Below are positions 41,643 through 53,030 of a stretch of DNA of 64,000 nucleotides, in pieces (position 1 is the first letter of the stretch; every line of letters starts with the position of its first letter). Location: NCBI GenBank assembly GCA_014651175.1, contig BMWJ01000007.1, positions 62,001 to 126,000 on the forward strand, in the 5' to 3' direction. Source of the stretch: Streptomyces clavifer. GTDB taxonomy: Bacteria > Actinomycetota > Actinomycetes > Streptomycetales > Streptomycetaceae. The notes below the pieces were generated by a model, which saw only the letters and a list, made by a program, of their open reading frames with translations, did no database searches and was not told where the DNA came from. The translations under genes were made by a program, and so were the position numbers.

Positions 41643-44600
41643 TCAGCCGATCTCGATCAGCAGATCGCCCGCCTCGACCTGCTGGATCCTGCCGATCGCG
41701 ACCCGCGCGACCGTGCCCTCGCGCTGAGCGGTGATGGACGCCTCCATCTTCATCGCCTCGATGGTGGCGACCGTCTGACCCGCCGACACCGTGGCCCCCT
41801 GCTCCACCTGCAGCGTCACGACCCCCGCGAACGGTGCGGGGACATGCCCGTCGTTGCCCCGCTCGGCCTTCTCCGCGGCCTTGACCTCGGTGGCGACGGA
41901 CGTGTCCCGCACCGACACCGGGCGGAGCTGCCCGTTGAGCGTGGCCATCACCGTACGGAAGCCGCGCTCGTCGGCCTCCGAGATCGCTTCCAGCTCGATC
42001 AGGAGGGTGACACCGGTTCCCAGCGTGACCGTGTGCTCGGTGTCCGGTTCCAGCCCGTAGAAGAAGTCCTGTGTGGGCAGGACGGACGTGTCGCCGTAGG
42101 CCTCCCGGTGGGCGTCGAACTCCTTGGTCGGGCCGGGGAACAGCAACCGGTTCAGCGTCGCCTTCCGTTCCCGGCCCAGTCCTTCGCGGTCCTCCTCCGA
42201 CAGGGTCGCCGCCCCGGCCTCCGCGGGGCGGCCCTGGAGCGCGCGCGTACGGAACGGCTCGGGCCATCCCCCGGGCGGGTCGCCCAGCTCGCCGCGCAGG
42301 AATCCGACCACCGAATCCGGTACGTCGAACTTGCCGGGGTCGGACTCGAAGTCGGCCGCGTCGACCCCGGCTCCGACCAGGTGCAGGGCGAGGTCCCCCA
42401 CCACCTTCGACGAGGGGGTGACCTTGACCAGCCGGCCCAGCATCCGGTCGGCGGCCGCGTAGCAGTCCTCGATCAGTTCGAAGCGGTCGCCGAGACCGAG
42501 CGCGATGGCCTGCTGACGCAGGTTCGAGAGCTGGCCGCCGGGGATCTCGTGGTGGTAGACGCGCCCGGTGGGTGACGCCAGACCCGACTCGAAGGGCTTG
42601 TAGACCTTGCGCACGGCTTCCCAGTACGGCTCGAGTGCGCCGACCGCGTCGAGCGAGAGGCCGGTGGCGCGGGCGGTGTGATCGGTGGCCGCCACGAGTG
42701 CCGACAGCGACGGCTGGCTCGTGGTGCCCGCCATCGAGGCGACGGCGGCGTCGACCGCGTCGACTCCCGCGTCGATCGCGGCGATCAGCGTGGCGAGCTG
42801 GCCTCCCGCCGTGTCGTGGGTGTGCAGGTGCACGGGGAGGTCGAAGCGCTCGCGCAGCGCGGTGACCAGGGTCCGGGCGGCCGGCGGGCGCAGCAGACCG
42901 GCCATGTCCTTGATGGCGAGGACGTGCGCGCCGGCCTCGACGATCTGCTCCGCGAGACGCAGGTAGTAGTCGAGCGTGTACAACCGCTCGGCCGGGTCCG
43001 ACAGGTCCGAGGTGTAGCAGAGGGCGACCTCGGCCAGCGCGGTGCCCGTGGACCGTACGGCGTCGATGGCGGGGCGCATCTGCGAGACGTCGTTGAGTGC
43101 GTCGAAGATCCGGAAGATGTCCATGCCGGTCGACGCCGCCTCGGCGACGAAGGCCTCGGTCACCTCGACCGGGTAGGGCGTGTAACCGACGGTATTGCGC
43201 CCGCGCAGCAGCATCTGGGTACAGATGTTGGGCACCGCCTCCCTCAGGGCCGCGAGCCGCTCCCAGGGATCCTCGGCGAGGAAGCGCAGCGCCACGTCGT
43301 ACGTGGCACCGCCCCAGCACTCCAGGCTCAGCAGCTCCGGCGCCGTACGGGCGACGTGAGGGGCGACGGCCAGCAGGTCGCGCGTCCTCACCCGGGTGGC
43401 GAGCAGCGACTGGTGCGCGTCCCGGAAGGTCGTGTCCGTCACCGCCACGGCCCGCTGCGCACGCAGCTCCGCCGCGAACGCCTCGGGCCCGAGTGCCGCG
43501 AGCCGCTGCCGTGAGCCTTCGCGGAACGGTGCGCCCGGGGGCAGGTCGGGGAGCTTGGCGGCCGGGTCGATCACCCGGGGGCGGGGGCCGTGGGGACGGT
43601 TGACGGTCGTCTCGGCGAGATAGGCGAGCATGCGGCTTCCACGGTCCGCAGTGGGTCGCGCCCGGATCAGCTCCGGATGCTCGGCGATGAAGCTCGTCGT
43701 GATGCGGCCCTCGCGGAAGCCCGGATGATCGAGCACCGCGCCCAGGAACGGCAGGTTGGTGGCGACTCCCCGGATACGGAACTCGGCGATCGCCCGGCGC
43801 GCGCGGCGGGCCGCGTTGGCGAAATCGTGACCGTGGCAGGTCAGCTTGACCAGCATCGAGTCGAAGTGGGCGGACACCTCGGCACCGGTGTGGACGGTCC
43901 CGCCGTCGAGGCGAACGCCGGGGCCGCCCGGGGACCGGTACGCGGAGATGGTGCCGGTGTCGGGACGGAAGCCGTTCGCGGGGTCCTCGGTGGTGATGCG
44001 GCATTGCATGGCCGTGCCGTTGAGGACGATGTCGTCCTGCGTCAGGTGCAGCTCCGGAAGCGACTTCCCCGCGGCGATCCGCAGCTGCCCGATCACCAGG
44101 TCGCGTCCGGTGACCTGCTCGGTGACCGTGTGCTCCACCTGGATCCGCGGGTTCATCTCGATGAAGACGTGGTTGCCGCGCTCGTCGACCAGGAATTCCA
44201 CGGTGCCCGCGTTGACGTACCCGATGTGTTCGGCGAACGCGACGGCGTCGGCGCAGATGCGCGCGCGCAGCTCCGGGTCGAGGTTCGGGGCGGGCGCGAT
44301 CTCGACGACCTTCTGGTGGCGCCGCTGCAACGAGCAGTCCCGCTCGTACAGGTGGACGACATTGCCCTGCGTGTCGGCGAGGATCTGCACCTCGATGTGG
44401 CGCGGGTTGAGGACGGCCTGCTCCAGGAAGACGGTGGCGTCCCCGAACGCCGACTCCGCCTCGCGCATGGCCGCGTCGATCGACTCCCGCAGCTCGGCGG
44501 GCTCGGCGACACGCCGCATTCCCCGTCCGCCGCCGCCGGCGACGGCCTTGACGAACACCGGGAAGCCGATGGAGTCGGCCGCGCCGACCAGCGTGTCCAC

Positions 44601-45020
44601 GTCGGTGGACGGTTCCGACGACTGCAGCACGGGGACCCCGGCCTCGCGGGCGGCCGCCACCGCACGGGACTTGTTGCCGGTGAGGTGCAGTACGGAGGCG
44701 GGGGGGCCGACGAAGGTGATCCCGGCCTCGGCGCACGCGGCGGCGAGACCCGGGTTCTCCGACAGGAAGCCGTATCCGGGGTAGACGGCGTCGGCACCCG
44801 CCTTCAGCGCGGCCTTGATCACCTCGTCGACCGAGAGGTAGGCCCGCACCGGGTGGCCCTTCTCGCCGATCTGGTAGGCCTCGTCGGCCTTGGCGCGGTG
44901 CAGCGAATTACGGTCCTCGTAGGGAAACACGGCCACGGTGGAGATGCCGAGCTCGAACGCCGCGCGGAACGCGCGGATCGCGATCTCGCCCCGGTTGGCG
45001 ACCAATACCTTGCGGAACAT
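41643..45020 (-). CDS. pyc: Pyruvate carboxylase
   Basis: 1,125 residues from ATG 45020 behind AGGGGAC, full length for the single-chain enzyme. Order: biotin carboxylase (FRKVLVANRGEIAIRAFRAA; ATP loop AVAGGGGRGMRRV; EMNPRIQVEHTVTEQ), carboxyltransferase TIM barrel (DTTFRDAHQSLLATRVRTRD; ALCYTSDLSD; HLHTHDTAGGQLATLIAAID with metal His pair), then the biotin carrier with EAMKMEASITA near the C-terminus, whose Lys carries biotin. It makes oxaloacetate from pyruvate and bicarbonate to refill the TCA cycle. Monocistronic. Repeats at 45135-45190 lie upstream of the start. Confidence 0.97.
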   Translation of the reverse strand: MFRKVLVANRGEIAIRAFRAAFELGISTVAVFPYEDRNSLHRAKADEAYQIGEKGHPVRAYLSVDEVIKAALKAGADAVYPGYGFLSENPGLAAACAEAGITFVGPPASVLHLTGNKSRAVAAAREAGVPVLQSSEPSTDVDTLVGAADSIGFPVFVKAVAGGGGRGMRRVAEPAELRESIDAAMREAESAFGDATVFLEQAVLNPRHIEVQILADTQGNVVHLYERDCSLQRRHQKVVEIAPAPNLDPELRARICADAVAFAEHIGYVNAGTVEFLVDERGNHVFIEMNPRIQVEHTVTEQVTGRDLVIGQLRIAAGKSLPELHLTQDDIVLNGTAMQCRITTEDPANGFRPDTGTISAYRSPGGPGVRLDGGTVHTGAEVSAHFDSMLVKLTCHGHDFANAARRARRAIAEFRIRGVATNLPFLGAVLDHPGFREGRITTSFIAEHPELIRARPTADRGSRMLAYLAETTVNRPHGPRPRVIDPAAKLPDLPPGAPFREGSRQRLAALGPEAFAAELRAQRAVAVTDTTFRDAHQSLLATRVRTRDLLAVAPHVARTAPELLSLECWGGATYDVALRFLAEDPWERLAALREAVPNICTQMLLRGRNTVGYTPYPVEVTEAFVAEAASTGMDIFRIFDALNDVSQMRPAIDAVRSTGTALAEVALCYTSDLSDPAERLYTLDYYLRLAEQIVEAGAHVLAIKDMAGLLRPPAARTLVTALRERFDLPVHLHTHDTAGGQLATLIAAIDAGVDAVDAAVASMAGTTSQPSLSALVAATDHTARATGLSLDAVGALEPYWEAVRKVYKPFESGLASPTGRVYHHEIPGGQLSNLRQQAIALGLGDRFELIEDCYAAADRMLGRLVKVTPSSKVVGDLALHLVGAGVDAADFESDPGKFDVPDSVVGFLRGELGDPPGGWPEPFRTRALQGRPAEAGAATLSEEDREGLGRERKATLNRLLFPGPTKEFDAHREAYGDTSVLPTQDFFYGLEPDTEHTVTLGTGVTLLIELEAISEADERGFRTVMATLNGQLRPVSVRDTSVATEVKAAEKAERGNDGHVPAPFAGVVTLQVEQGATVSAGQTVATIEAMKMEASITAQREGTVARVAIGRIQQVEAGDLLIEIG

Positions 45021-45374
45021 CAATGTCCCCTGTCGTGTTGCGGGCACGGGGCCCCAGGTGGAGATGTCATTCCGGCTGCCGGGTTCGGCATCCGCTGTCC
45101 TCGTGGACGGTACCGATCAGTAGCGGTGGCGTCGATCTCCCACCGGAGGGAGATGGCTCACGCCGGTGGGAGATACCTCACGCCGGTGGGGACGGGCCCC
45201 GGCGCCCCGTCCGATGCGGTGTGCCCGGGACAGGAGCGTCTCGCGCGACGCCCGGTTCGTACGCCACCGACGCGCCTCGGGCTCGGACACCACCGGCGCG
45301 GGCGAACGCGAGGCTCCGTTGAGTCCGCGCGAGGGGCTGCCGGGTGAGTGCGCGCGACGCACTGTCGGGACGGC
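45021..45374. other. Upstream region of pyc
   Basis: No gene recognised. It contains an inverted repeat and a direct repeat cluster at 45135-45190. Confidence 0.55.
45135..45190. repeat. Inverted plus direct repeat cluster upstream of pyc
   Basis: ATCTCCCACCGG (45135-45146) is the perfect complement of CCGGTGGGAGAT (45163-45174). In addition CTCACGCCGGTGGG occurs twice, at 45157-45170 and 45177-45190, 20 bp apart or about two helical turns. It sits 115-170 bp before the pyc start and may be a regulator binding array. Confidence 0.7.
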
Positions 45375-45812
45375 CTATCGATCCGGGTCCGGCCGAAGCC
45401 CCTGGGAACAGGTCGGGCACAGCCCGCGGTAGGTCACCTCGGCCTCGAGCACGGTGAAGCCGAAGCGTTCCCCGGCCGGAAGGTCGGCCAGCGGATCGCC
45501 GGTCGGGTGGACGTCACGGATGGTTCCGCAGCCGGCACACACCAGGTGCTGGTGCGGGCTGTGCGCGTTGGGGTCGAAGCGCTTGGCACGCCCGTCGGCG
45601 GAGACCTCCACGACCTCACCGAGCGAGACCAGTTCACCCAGGGCGTTGTAGACGGTCGCACGCGAGATCTCGGGCAGCCGCTGTGCGGCGAGGGCGTGCA
45701 CCTCCTCGGCCGTGAGGTGCACGTGGTCGCCGTCGAGGACCTCGGCGACCACACGCCGCTGCGAGGTCATCCGCCAGCCACGCCCCCGCAACCGCACCAG
45801 CAGGTCACTCAT
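45375..45812 (-). CDS. Fur-family regulator (CatR/FurA/PerR-like)
   Basis: 145 residues. Winged helix (GWRMTSQRRVVAEVLDGDHVHL, ISRATVYNALGELVSLGEVV) followed by the dimer/metal domain with HSPHQHLVCAGCGTIRDV and a second Cys pair YRGLCPTCSQ; the CxxC pairs form the structural zinc site. It is divergent from katG, as CatR-type repressors of catalase genes are in Streptomyces, so peroxide-sensitive repression of katG and itself is likely. Starts ATG 45812 after GGTGA. A short dyad ACCT-ATTC-AGGT at 45829-45840 is a weak candidate operator. Confidence 0.9.
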   Translation of the reverse strand: MSDLLVRLRGRGWRMTSQRRVVAEVLDGDHVHLTAEEVHALAAQRLPEISRATVYNALGELVSLGEVVEVSADGRAKRFDPNAHSPHQHLVCAGCGTIRDVHPTGDPLADLPAGERFGFTVLEAEVTYRGLCPTCSQGLRPDPDR

Positions 45813-45900
45813 ATCGGTTCACCTATTCAGGTTGGGCGGGATACCCGGAGTTCACCGGGCAGGCGTCCGGGATCCGATTGAATACGAGTTTGGCGCGCTT

Positions 45901-45928
45901 GTTGACCTGGACTGGATCCATCGTAGGA
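45901..45928 (+). promoter_or_regulatory. Candidate sigma70-type promoter upstream of katG
   Basis: TTGACC (45901-45906), 16-bp spacer, TAGGAT (45923-45928). It is the best -35/-10 match in the 592-bp katG-fur gap and points toward katG, which would then have a leader of about 470 bases. Confidence 0.55.
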
Positions 45929-45985
45929 TCGGTTCCGGCGATAGCCAAGGGACAGAAGGACTCCAGTGCGGCAGGAGTGGGAGAC

Positions 45986-46033
45986 GTGACGGGACACCCA
46001 CCGGGCATCTGCGCGGTGCCGGCCACCGGATGA
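45986..46033 (+). CDS. Possible 15-residue leader peptide before katG
   Basis: GTG 45986 has AGGAG 13-9 bases upstream and encodes VTGHPPGICAVPATG then TGA. Its stop overlaps ATG 46030 of a longer open frame by ATGA. It is located 58 bases after the candidate promoter. Whether it is translated is unknown. Confidence 0.3.
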   Translation: MTGHPPGICAVPATG

Positions 46034-46371
46034 CAACCGCGCACGTCGAACTCCTCGAAACCGTCCACGACGGCGACCGCCCCGGCGTCGCCGAGGCCTT
46101 CACACCCCGCAGTGCGCCGCACTGCCCGGGCACCTCCCGGCACCCCCGGAGCGGGGCCCTCCTCGCACCTCCCACGGCAGAACGCCCGTACCGCCTGGGA
46201 CGGGCCGTGGCCCGGGCACGGTCCGTGCGACACACCGTGCCGTCGTCGAGGTCGGACGGGCAAGGGGCGCGGCGCCCCTCGCCGGCCCCGCCCGGCGACG
46301 CGGCTTCTCGGCCTGCCGGGCCGGCACCACCCGTCCCTGTCCCCCGACCGCTCGACCGCCCGCAGTCCTGA
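46030..46371 (+). CDS. Doubtful ORF in the katG leader
   Basis: 113 residues from ATG 46030, coupled to the preceding short frame by ATGA. The first 30 residues (MTTAHVELLETVHDGDRPGV AEAF) have gene-like GC3 bias, but the remainder becomes Pro/Arg/Ser-rich without recognisable fold. It ends 33 bp before katG. It may be an ORF fragment or chance; I give it low weight. Confidence 0.2.
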   Translation: MTTAHVELLETVHDGDRPGVAEAFTPRSAPHCPGTSRHPRSGALLAPPTAERPYRLGRAVARARSVRHTVPSSRSDGQGARRPSPAPPGDAASRPAGPAPPVPVPRPLDRPQS

Positions 46372-46380
46372 GCAATGTGA

Positions 46381-48636
<2,256 letters not shown>

Positions 48637-48642
48637 TCCCGC

Positions 48643-48676
48643 CGTCCGGGCCGGCCTGTGAGCGCCGGCCCGGACG
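48643..48676 (+). terminator. katG terminator
   Basis: Perfect 13-bp arms CGTCCGGGCCGGC (48643-48655) and GCCGGCCCGGACG (48664-48676), 8-base loop, 7 bp after the stop. Confidence 0.85.
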
Positions 48677-48896
48677 TCCGGGGGCAGGTTCGCATCCGAC
48701 GAGCCGGGAGGCACCCGCCGAGGCCCGGCGCCCGCGCCCCGGGCACCCCCGAGAGCCCGGACATGACCGGCCTCGCGGGCAGCCGACCTCGGTGGCGCGG
48801 GACGCACAGCCGACGCTCTCTTCTGGCGCGGCGTCGGATGGTGGCACCCGACGCTCCAGCGGCGTCACCTGGCACCGACAACCCGCAGCCAAGGGT

Positions 48897-49397
48897 TCAC
48901 TCTTCGTCGGGCCGGGTGTTGCCCGTGTCCCCGGTGTCACCGGTGGACGGCACCGCCCTTCTTCTGCGGAACACGACCACCCCGCACGCCCCGAGGAGGA
49001 GGACGGCCACGGCGGCCCCCTCGATGGCCGTCCGCTCGGTGAGGAGTCGCACCAGCACTTCGAGCAGGCCGAGCCCCGCCGTCGCGTAGATCAGCGCCCA
49101 GGCCGCTCCGCCCACGAACAGGGCAGGGAGGTAGCGCGGCAACGGCATGCGCATGCTCCCCGCGAGAAAGTTGGCGGCGGTCTGGAAACCGACAGTCAGG
49201 AAGGAGACCGCCACCACCGGCGCGCCCCACCGCTGGATCGCCTGCTCGGCACGCCGGAACTTCGCCGAAGAGATCCGCCCCGCGAACCTGCTGCGCCGGG
49301 CACCGGCGCCCGCGAGCCACCCGATGGCGAACGTCCCTCCGGCGCGCAGCAGGACGATGACGTACAGGACTCCGGCCGCGAGCGCGATCCTATCCAC
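48897..49397 (-). CDS. DedA/VTT-domain membrane protein
   Basis: 166 residues. Core of the SNARE-associated/DedA family: VVAVSFLTVGFQTAANFLAG is the conserved re-entrant region, followed by MRMPLPRYLPALFVGGAAWA and LIYATAGLGLLEVLV. It begins with a membrane helix (IALAAGVLYVIVLLRAGG) and ends in a charged tail. Shorter than classical DedA (about 200). Members support membrane homeostasis and polyprenyl-phosphate or lipid flipping. Monocistronic, convergent with katG. Confidence 0.8.
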   Translation of the reverse strand: MDRIALAAGVLYVIVLLRAGGTFAIGWLAGAGARRSRFAGRISSAKFRRAEQAIQRWGAPVVAVSFLTVGFQTAANFLAGSMRMPLPRYLPALFVGGAAWALIYATAGLGLLEVLVRLLTERTAIEGAAVAVLLLGACGVVVFRRRRAVPSTGDTGDTGNTRPDEE

Positions 49398-49995
49398 GCT
49401 GCCTCGTCCCGGGCGCCCGGCCGAAACCTGCGTCCCCCGCTATCGGCGTGAGCGTTCCCGGCCTGCCGAACGCACGACGCACACGAGCCTGGTCACCGTC
49501 TCCCACCTACGCCCTGCCCCTGCTTCCGACCTGCGACACCGGAACCCGCACACTCGGGACCCACACCAGGTAAGGCAAGCCTACCGAACACGCATACGGC
49601 GGATACGGTGCACCTGGTTACCCGAGGGACAGCAGAGTCGGGAGTGGCCCCGTCGGCCATCCAGCAGGTGGACGCCTGCCGGCAGGCGTCCACCCCCGGC
49701 CCGGCACGCGGTCGAAGGCCGGATCAGCCGTCTCAAGCAGCACCGGCCGTGGTGACCCGGTTCGACACACTTGCGGTTCGAGGCAGGGTTCAGGTCGCGG
49801 CGATTCATGAGTGGCTGTGAACCCACACTGCCGTCGTGCGGATGCCCCAGCAGGCAACGACGGCCCTGCCGTCACTGCGGAGAGGGCGCATTTCCTGCCG
49901 TGGGCGCAGAGCGGTGTGTTCGGACTTGCACCTTCCGTAGCGGCATATGGTCCGGTGGACTTACGTCCCGATGCCTTGAGGAAAGGTCCCTGCTC
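49398..49995. other. 598-bp region with a transposase scar
   Basis: Contains a weak iron-box-like site near 49566-49584, a transposase C-terminal remnant at about 49700-49820, and the leader of the MerR gene. No complete gene is seen. Confidence 0.5.
49700..49820 (+). mobile_element. Transposase C-terminal remnant (IS5-like DDE type), frameshifted
   Basis: One frame ends HAVEGRISRLKQHRPW; the next continues VVTRFDTLAVRGRVQVAAIHEWL in pieces, matching the usual transposase tail ERxxxxLK...TRYDKLAVRY..TV.VAAINEWL. A -1/+1 shift near 49752 separates them. Nothing upstream extends the match, so only the last 40 codons survive. Confidence 0.5.
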
Positions 49996-50907
49996 ATGCA
50001 CTCGTCTTTCATCCCACCCCGTCAGGTCAAGATCGGTGACGCGGCGGCCTTCGTCGGCAGCACGCCACGGGCGATTCGTCATTACCACGAGATCGGTCTG
50101 CTCCCCGAGCCCGAGCGGGGCGGCGACGGCCGCCGCCGCTACGGGTACGAGGACATGATCCGCTTGCTGTGGATTCGCAAGATGGCCGACGCCGGGATCG
50201 CCCTCGACGACATCCGTGACGCCTTTACCACCGGCACGGCTTCCGTCGGCGCGGACAGTGGAGAAGGTATCGCGGGCATCCTGGAGCGGCTGGAGGAAAC
50301 CCTCGCCGAGCAGGAGGCGGAATTGCGGCGGCAACGAAACGCCGTGCAGCGGATGCGCACCGAAGGCAGCCGGATGGGCCTGCTCTCCGACTTCGTCACC
50401 GAACGCCTCAAGAGCCTGCCCGAGGGTTCCCTGCGTCAGGCGGACCTGGACACTCTGCTGGTCACCGAGCGCATCTTCGGCCCACTCGGCGCGGCCGTCC
50501 AGGCCACCCGCTTCATTGTTCTGGCCACGCATCCCACTCTGCGGGAGGATTCCGACCGCATCGACGAAGCCGAGGAGGCACTCGATGACAGCGTCGCCGT
50601 CGATGATCCACGGGTGGCTCAAGTGGCCGTCGAGCGGCGCGCCTTCGAAAGCGCCCTGCACGCCGTCATCGAGGAGTCCGGCATGGACGAGGACGACGAT
50701 GCCCTCTTCGACGCCTGGGACATTTTGCACCCTGCCACCCCCGATGACGGCGAGGCCGAGACCGACCTCGACTCCGGCAAGCGGGAGGCTGGCTCCATGA
50801 GCGCGTTCGAAGCCATCGGCAAGATGCCCTACGACTTCTCCCCAGCCCGCCTGCGTTGTATGGAACTGGCGGAAGAACTACCCGTCCAGGACTCACCCGC
50901 AACCTGA
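49996..50907 (+). CDS. MerR-family transcriptional regulator
   Basis: 303 residues from ATG 49996, GGAAAGG upstream. Winged helix in residues 8-75 (QVKIGDAAAFVGSTPRAIRH YHEIGLLPEPERGGDGRRRYG), then a long coiled coil (ILERLEETLAEQEAELRRQR NAVQRM). The 190-residue helical C-terminal domain is acidic (EESGMDEDDDALFDAWDIL) and does not match metal- or drug-binding MerR pockets. The inducer is unknown. It is flanked on both sides by transposase scars, suggesting it sits in a mobile or recombined segment. Confidence 0.88.
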   Translation: MHSSFIPPRQVKIGDAAAFVGSTPRAIRHYHEIGLLPEPERGGDGRRRYGYEDMIRLLWIRKMADAGIALDDIRDAFTTGTASVGADSGEGIAGILERLEETLAEQEAELRRQRNAVQRMRTEGSRMGLLSDFVTERLKSLPEGSLRQADLDTLLVTERIFGPLGAAVQATRFIVLATHPTLREDSDRIDEAEEALDDSVAVDDPRVAQVAVERRAFESALHAVIEESGMDEDDDALFDAWDILHPATPDDGEAETDLDSGKREAGSMSAFEAIGKMPYDFSPARLRCMELAEELPVQDSPAT

Positions 50908-51308
50908 GACACGGACTGGTCGGCATGGCACATTCCGGTCGTCATGGGGTGATCACCGTCGACGTCCCGACCTCGTGACAAACCCTTTCGGTACACCGCC
51001 CCCATCGCCTGCAGGCCATGGACCCGAGCAGCTGTTCCGGGCCCGGTTCGCTCGGTGGTGAGGACCGGTTCGATCAGAGCCTCACAGGCGTCGGAGACAT
51101 CACTGCAGTAGGGGCGAGGCGCGTTCACGCCTCGTCCGACGCCCACCGGCCGCGGCGCAGTCACAGAGTCGTCCCGAACTATCGACTGCACAGATCGGAT
51201 GACCCCGGAAGACGGCGAGTTCCGGTGGTGAGCGACGGCGTGGGAGCGGGGTCGGGTCGCACGATCGAGTGATTGACGGAGGTGTTCGGGCGGTGTGACG
51301 ATACGTCG
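50908..51308. other. Gap between MerR and PucR regulators
   Basis: Holds the IS5-type scar (50979-51128). The remaining sequence has no recognised gene. TTGACGG at 51274 and GTG 51282 offer upstream in-frame starts for the PucR gene but lack support. Confidence 0.45.
50979..51128 (-). mobile_element. IS5-type transposase N-terminal remnant
   Basis: The minus-strand frame reads RPYCSDVSDACEALIEPVL followed by TTERTGPGTA and AMGAVYRKG, matching the common IS5-type start (RRYPSDxSDAEWALIEPLL...). The following catalytic domain is missing. Only about 50 codons remain. Confidence 0.6.
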
Positions 51309-52421
51309 ATGCCTGCTCTGCACACACGGATGGCGCTGCGCGGTGGTGACTTCACCGCTGCCGTCGTCGCACGCTGTGTGGCGGAGGTGCCGTTCTACGG
51401 CGAGTTGTCGCGCAGGACGCTCGATGGCGAGGTGACGCGGTCGATCACAGCCGTGCACGATCTGCTACTCCGGGCTCTGCGCGAGGACGGTGCGATGGGC
51501 CCGGGGGATCTGACCCGGCTCATCGAGTGGTCCGGGCGCCGGGCCGAGGAACGCGTGCCCTTGGAAGCGGTGATCGCCGCCTATCTCATCGGTGCGGAGG
51601 TGTGGTGGCAAACCCTGGCCGAGACGGCCGAACCTGAGGAGTTGACCGGCGCGGGCGCGAAGTTGCTGGCCTGCCTGCACGCGGCCATGCCCGCCGTCGT
51701 CCTCGCGCACCGCACTGCACAGGAGGACATACACAGCGAGGACAAGCGGGCACGGCGGACGCTGCTGACCGCTCTGCTGGCCGGGCGGCCTTACGAGGAA
51801 CTGGCGGAGACGGCACGGATATCGGTGGACGGCGGGCATGTGGTCGTCGCCCTGGCCTTCGAGTCGAACCCACCGACCAGGCTCGTGCAGTCGTCCCTCG
51901 AGGCCTACGCGGGCGTCCCCGTGCTGATGGATCACGTCGCCGGGATCGCGCTGCTGCCGGACAGCTGCGACCTGTCCGGCCTGCCGGATCCGCTCAGCAA
52001 GGACGTGGGCCAGTGCGTGTTCATGGCCGCTGCCCTCGCTGCGGGACCTGCGACCGTTCCCGCAGCGGCGGCCGAGGCGGGGCGCGTACTCGAACTCGTA
52101 CAGCGCTTGGGCCGTCCGCCCGGGTTGTACCGGCTCGACGACGTGCTCCTGGAGTACCAGCTCGCGCGTCCCGGTGACGCGCTGCTGCGGCTGGCGGCCA
52201 AGCTCGACCCGCTGGCGCAGCATGCGTACCTGCTGGAGACACTGCGGGTGTTCGTCGACCACGGACACAACCGCAGCCGGAGCGCGGCGGAGCTCTGCGT
52301 CCACCGCAACACGCTGGACTACAGGTTGCACCGGGTGAGCGTGCTGACCGGGCTGGATCTCGCCGTCCCCGCCGAGGCCCGGCTGCTCCAAGCGGCACTC
52401 GTCGCAAGAGACCTCGTGTGA
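51309..52421 (+). CDS. PucR/CdaR-type transcriptional regulator
   Basis: 370 residues from ATG 51309; TTG 51273 and GTG 51282 are in-frame alternatives. N-terminal helical sensor region (FTAAVVARCVAEVPFYGELS RRTLDGEVTRSI is the RsbT-like/PucR N-domain). A GGDEF-related middle region follows, and then the PucR C-terminal helix-turn-helix (YLLETLRVFVDHGHNRSRSA AELCVHRNTLDYRLHRVSVL TGLDL). PucR-type proteins regulate purine, polyketide or sugar-acid use. No target cluster adjoins. It sits among transposase scars. Confidence 0.88.
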   Translation: MPALHTRMALRGGDFTAAVVARCVAEVPFYGELSRRTLDGEVTRSITAVHDLLLRALREDGAMGPGDLTRLIEWSGRRAEERVPLEAVIAAYLIGAEVWWQTLAETAEPEELTGAGAKLLACLHAAMPAVVLAHRTAQEDIHSEDKRARRTLLTALLAGRPYEELAETARISVDGGHVVVALAFESNPPTRLVQSSLEAYAGVPVLMDHVAGIALLPDSCDLSGLPDPLSKDVGQCVFMAAALAAGPATVPAAAAEAGRVLELVQRLGRPPGLYRLDDVLLEYQLARPGDALLRLAAKLDPLAQHAYLLETLRVFVDHGHNRSRSAAELCVHRNTLDYRLHRVSVLTGLDLAVPAEARLLQAALVARDLV

Positions 52422-52489
52422 CGGAGGGCCTACCGGGCGACCTGGCCACGGGAACCGGTCACAGATCCCGCGGGCGGCACGCGTGGCCG

Positions 52490-52603
52490 CAGTGGTGCCA
52501 CGTCCGTGATCACGTTGGGGCTGCCGGGAGCACAGGTCTCGGTCAGGTGAGCGGAGAACCCCTTCCAGCTGATGATGTGTCCATGGCGCGCATAACGGGC
52601 CGA
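52490..52603 (-). mobile_element. IS1182-like transposase fragment
   Basis: The minus frame gives SARYARHGHIISWKGFSAHL followed by TETCAPGSPNVITDV, which matches the central IS1182-type motif (DARY..K....W.GYKVHLTETCD...PNVITDV). About 38 codons; no flanking transposase sequence remains. Confidence 0.6.
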
Positions 52604-52754
52604 GGTATCGCCCGGGTTGCTCGCCCGCGCGATCCGCGCAGTCAGAGACGGTACGTGCTCACCGGAACGCGGGCGCAGGGACAACGGGCACCTCGACAGC
52701 TGCATCGGTCATCGGAACCACCCGAGCATGCCCGCTGATCATGCTGGCCCACTG

Positions 52755-53030
52755 GGAAACTCCAAGATCCCCGGTCGCACCGACCGCCATGGACTCAACC
52801 GCGGCGGAGACCGCCAGGCCAACCGTGCGCTGCACACCATCGTGCTGGTCCGCATGCGTCACGAACCGCGCACCCGCGACTACGGGGCACGACGCACCCT
52901 CGAAGGGCTCAAGACGAAGGACATCTTCAGATGCCTCAAGCGCTTCGTCGTGCGAGAGACCTACCGCCACCTCACGAGCGCATGCACGAGCTCACCGACA
53001 ACGACTTCGCAGCTTGACGATCCATAGGAG
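52755..53030 (+). mobile_element. IS110-family transposase C-terminal remnant
   Basis: The plus frame reads GRTDRHGLNRGGDRQANRAL, HTIVLVRMRHEPRTRDYGAR and TLEGLKTKDIFRCLKRFVVR ETY, the conserved C-terminal Transposase_20 region of IS110 elements. The end is frameshifted near 52975 (an alternative frame gives HELTDNDFAA). The N-terminal DEDD domain is absent. The element boundary is probably close to 53030-53045. Confidence 0.75.

Noticed and set aside
40624-44736. 1,370-codon minus-strand frame over pyc and the reductase
   Set aside because: Shadow of pyruvate carboxylase in another frame; Arg/Gly/Pro-rich with no homology.
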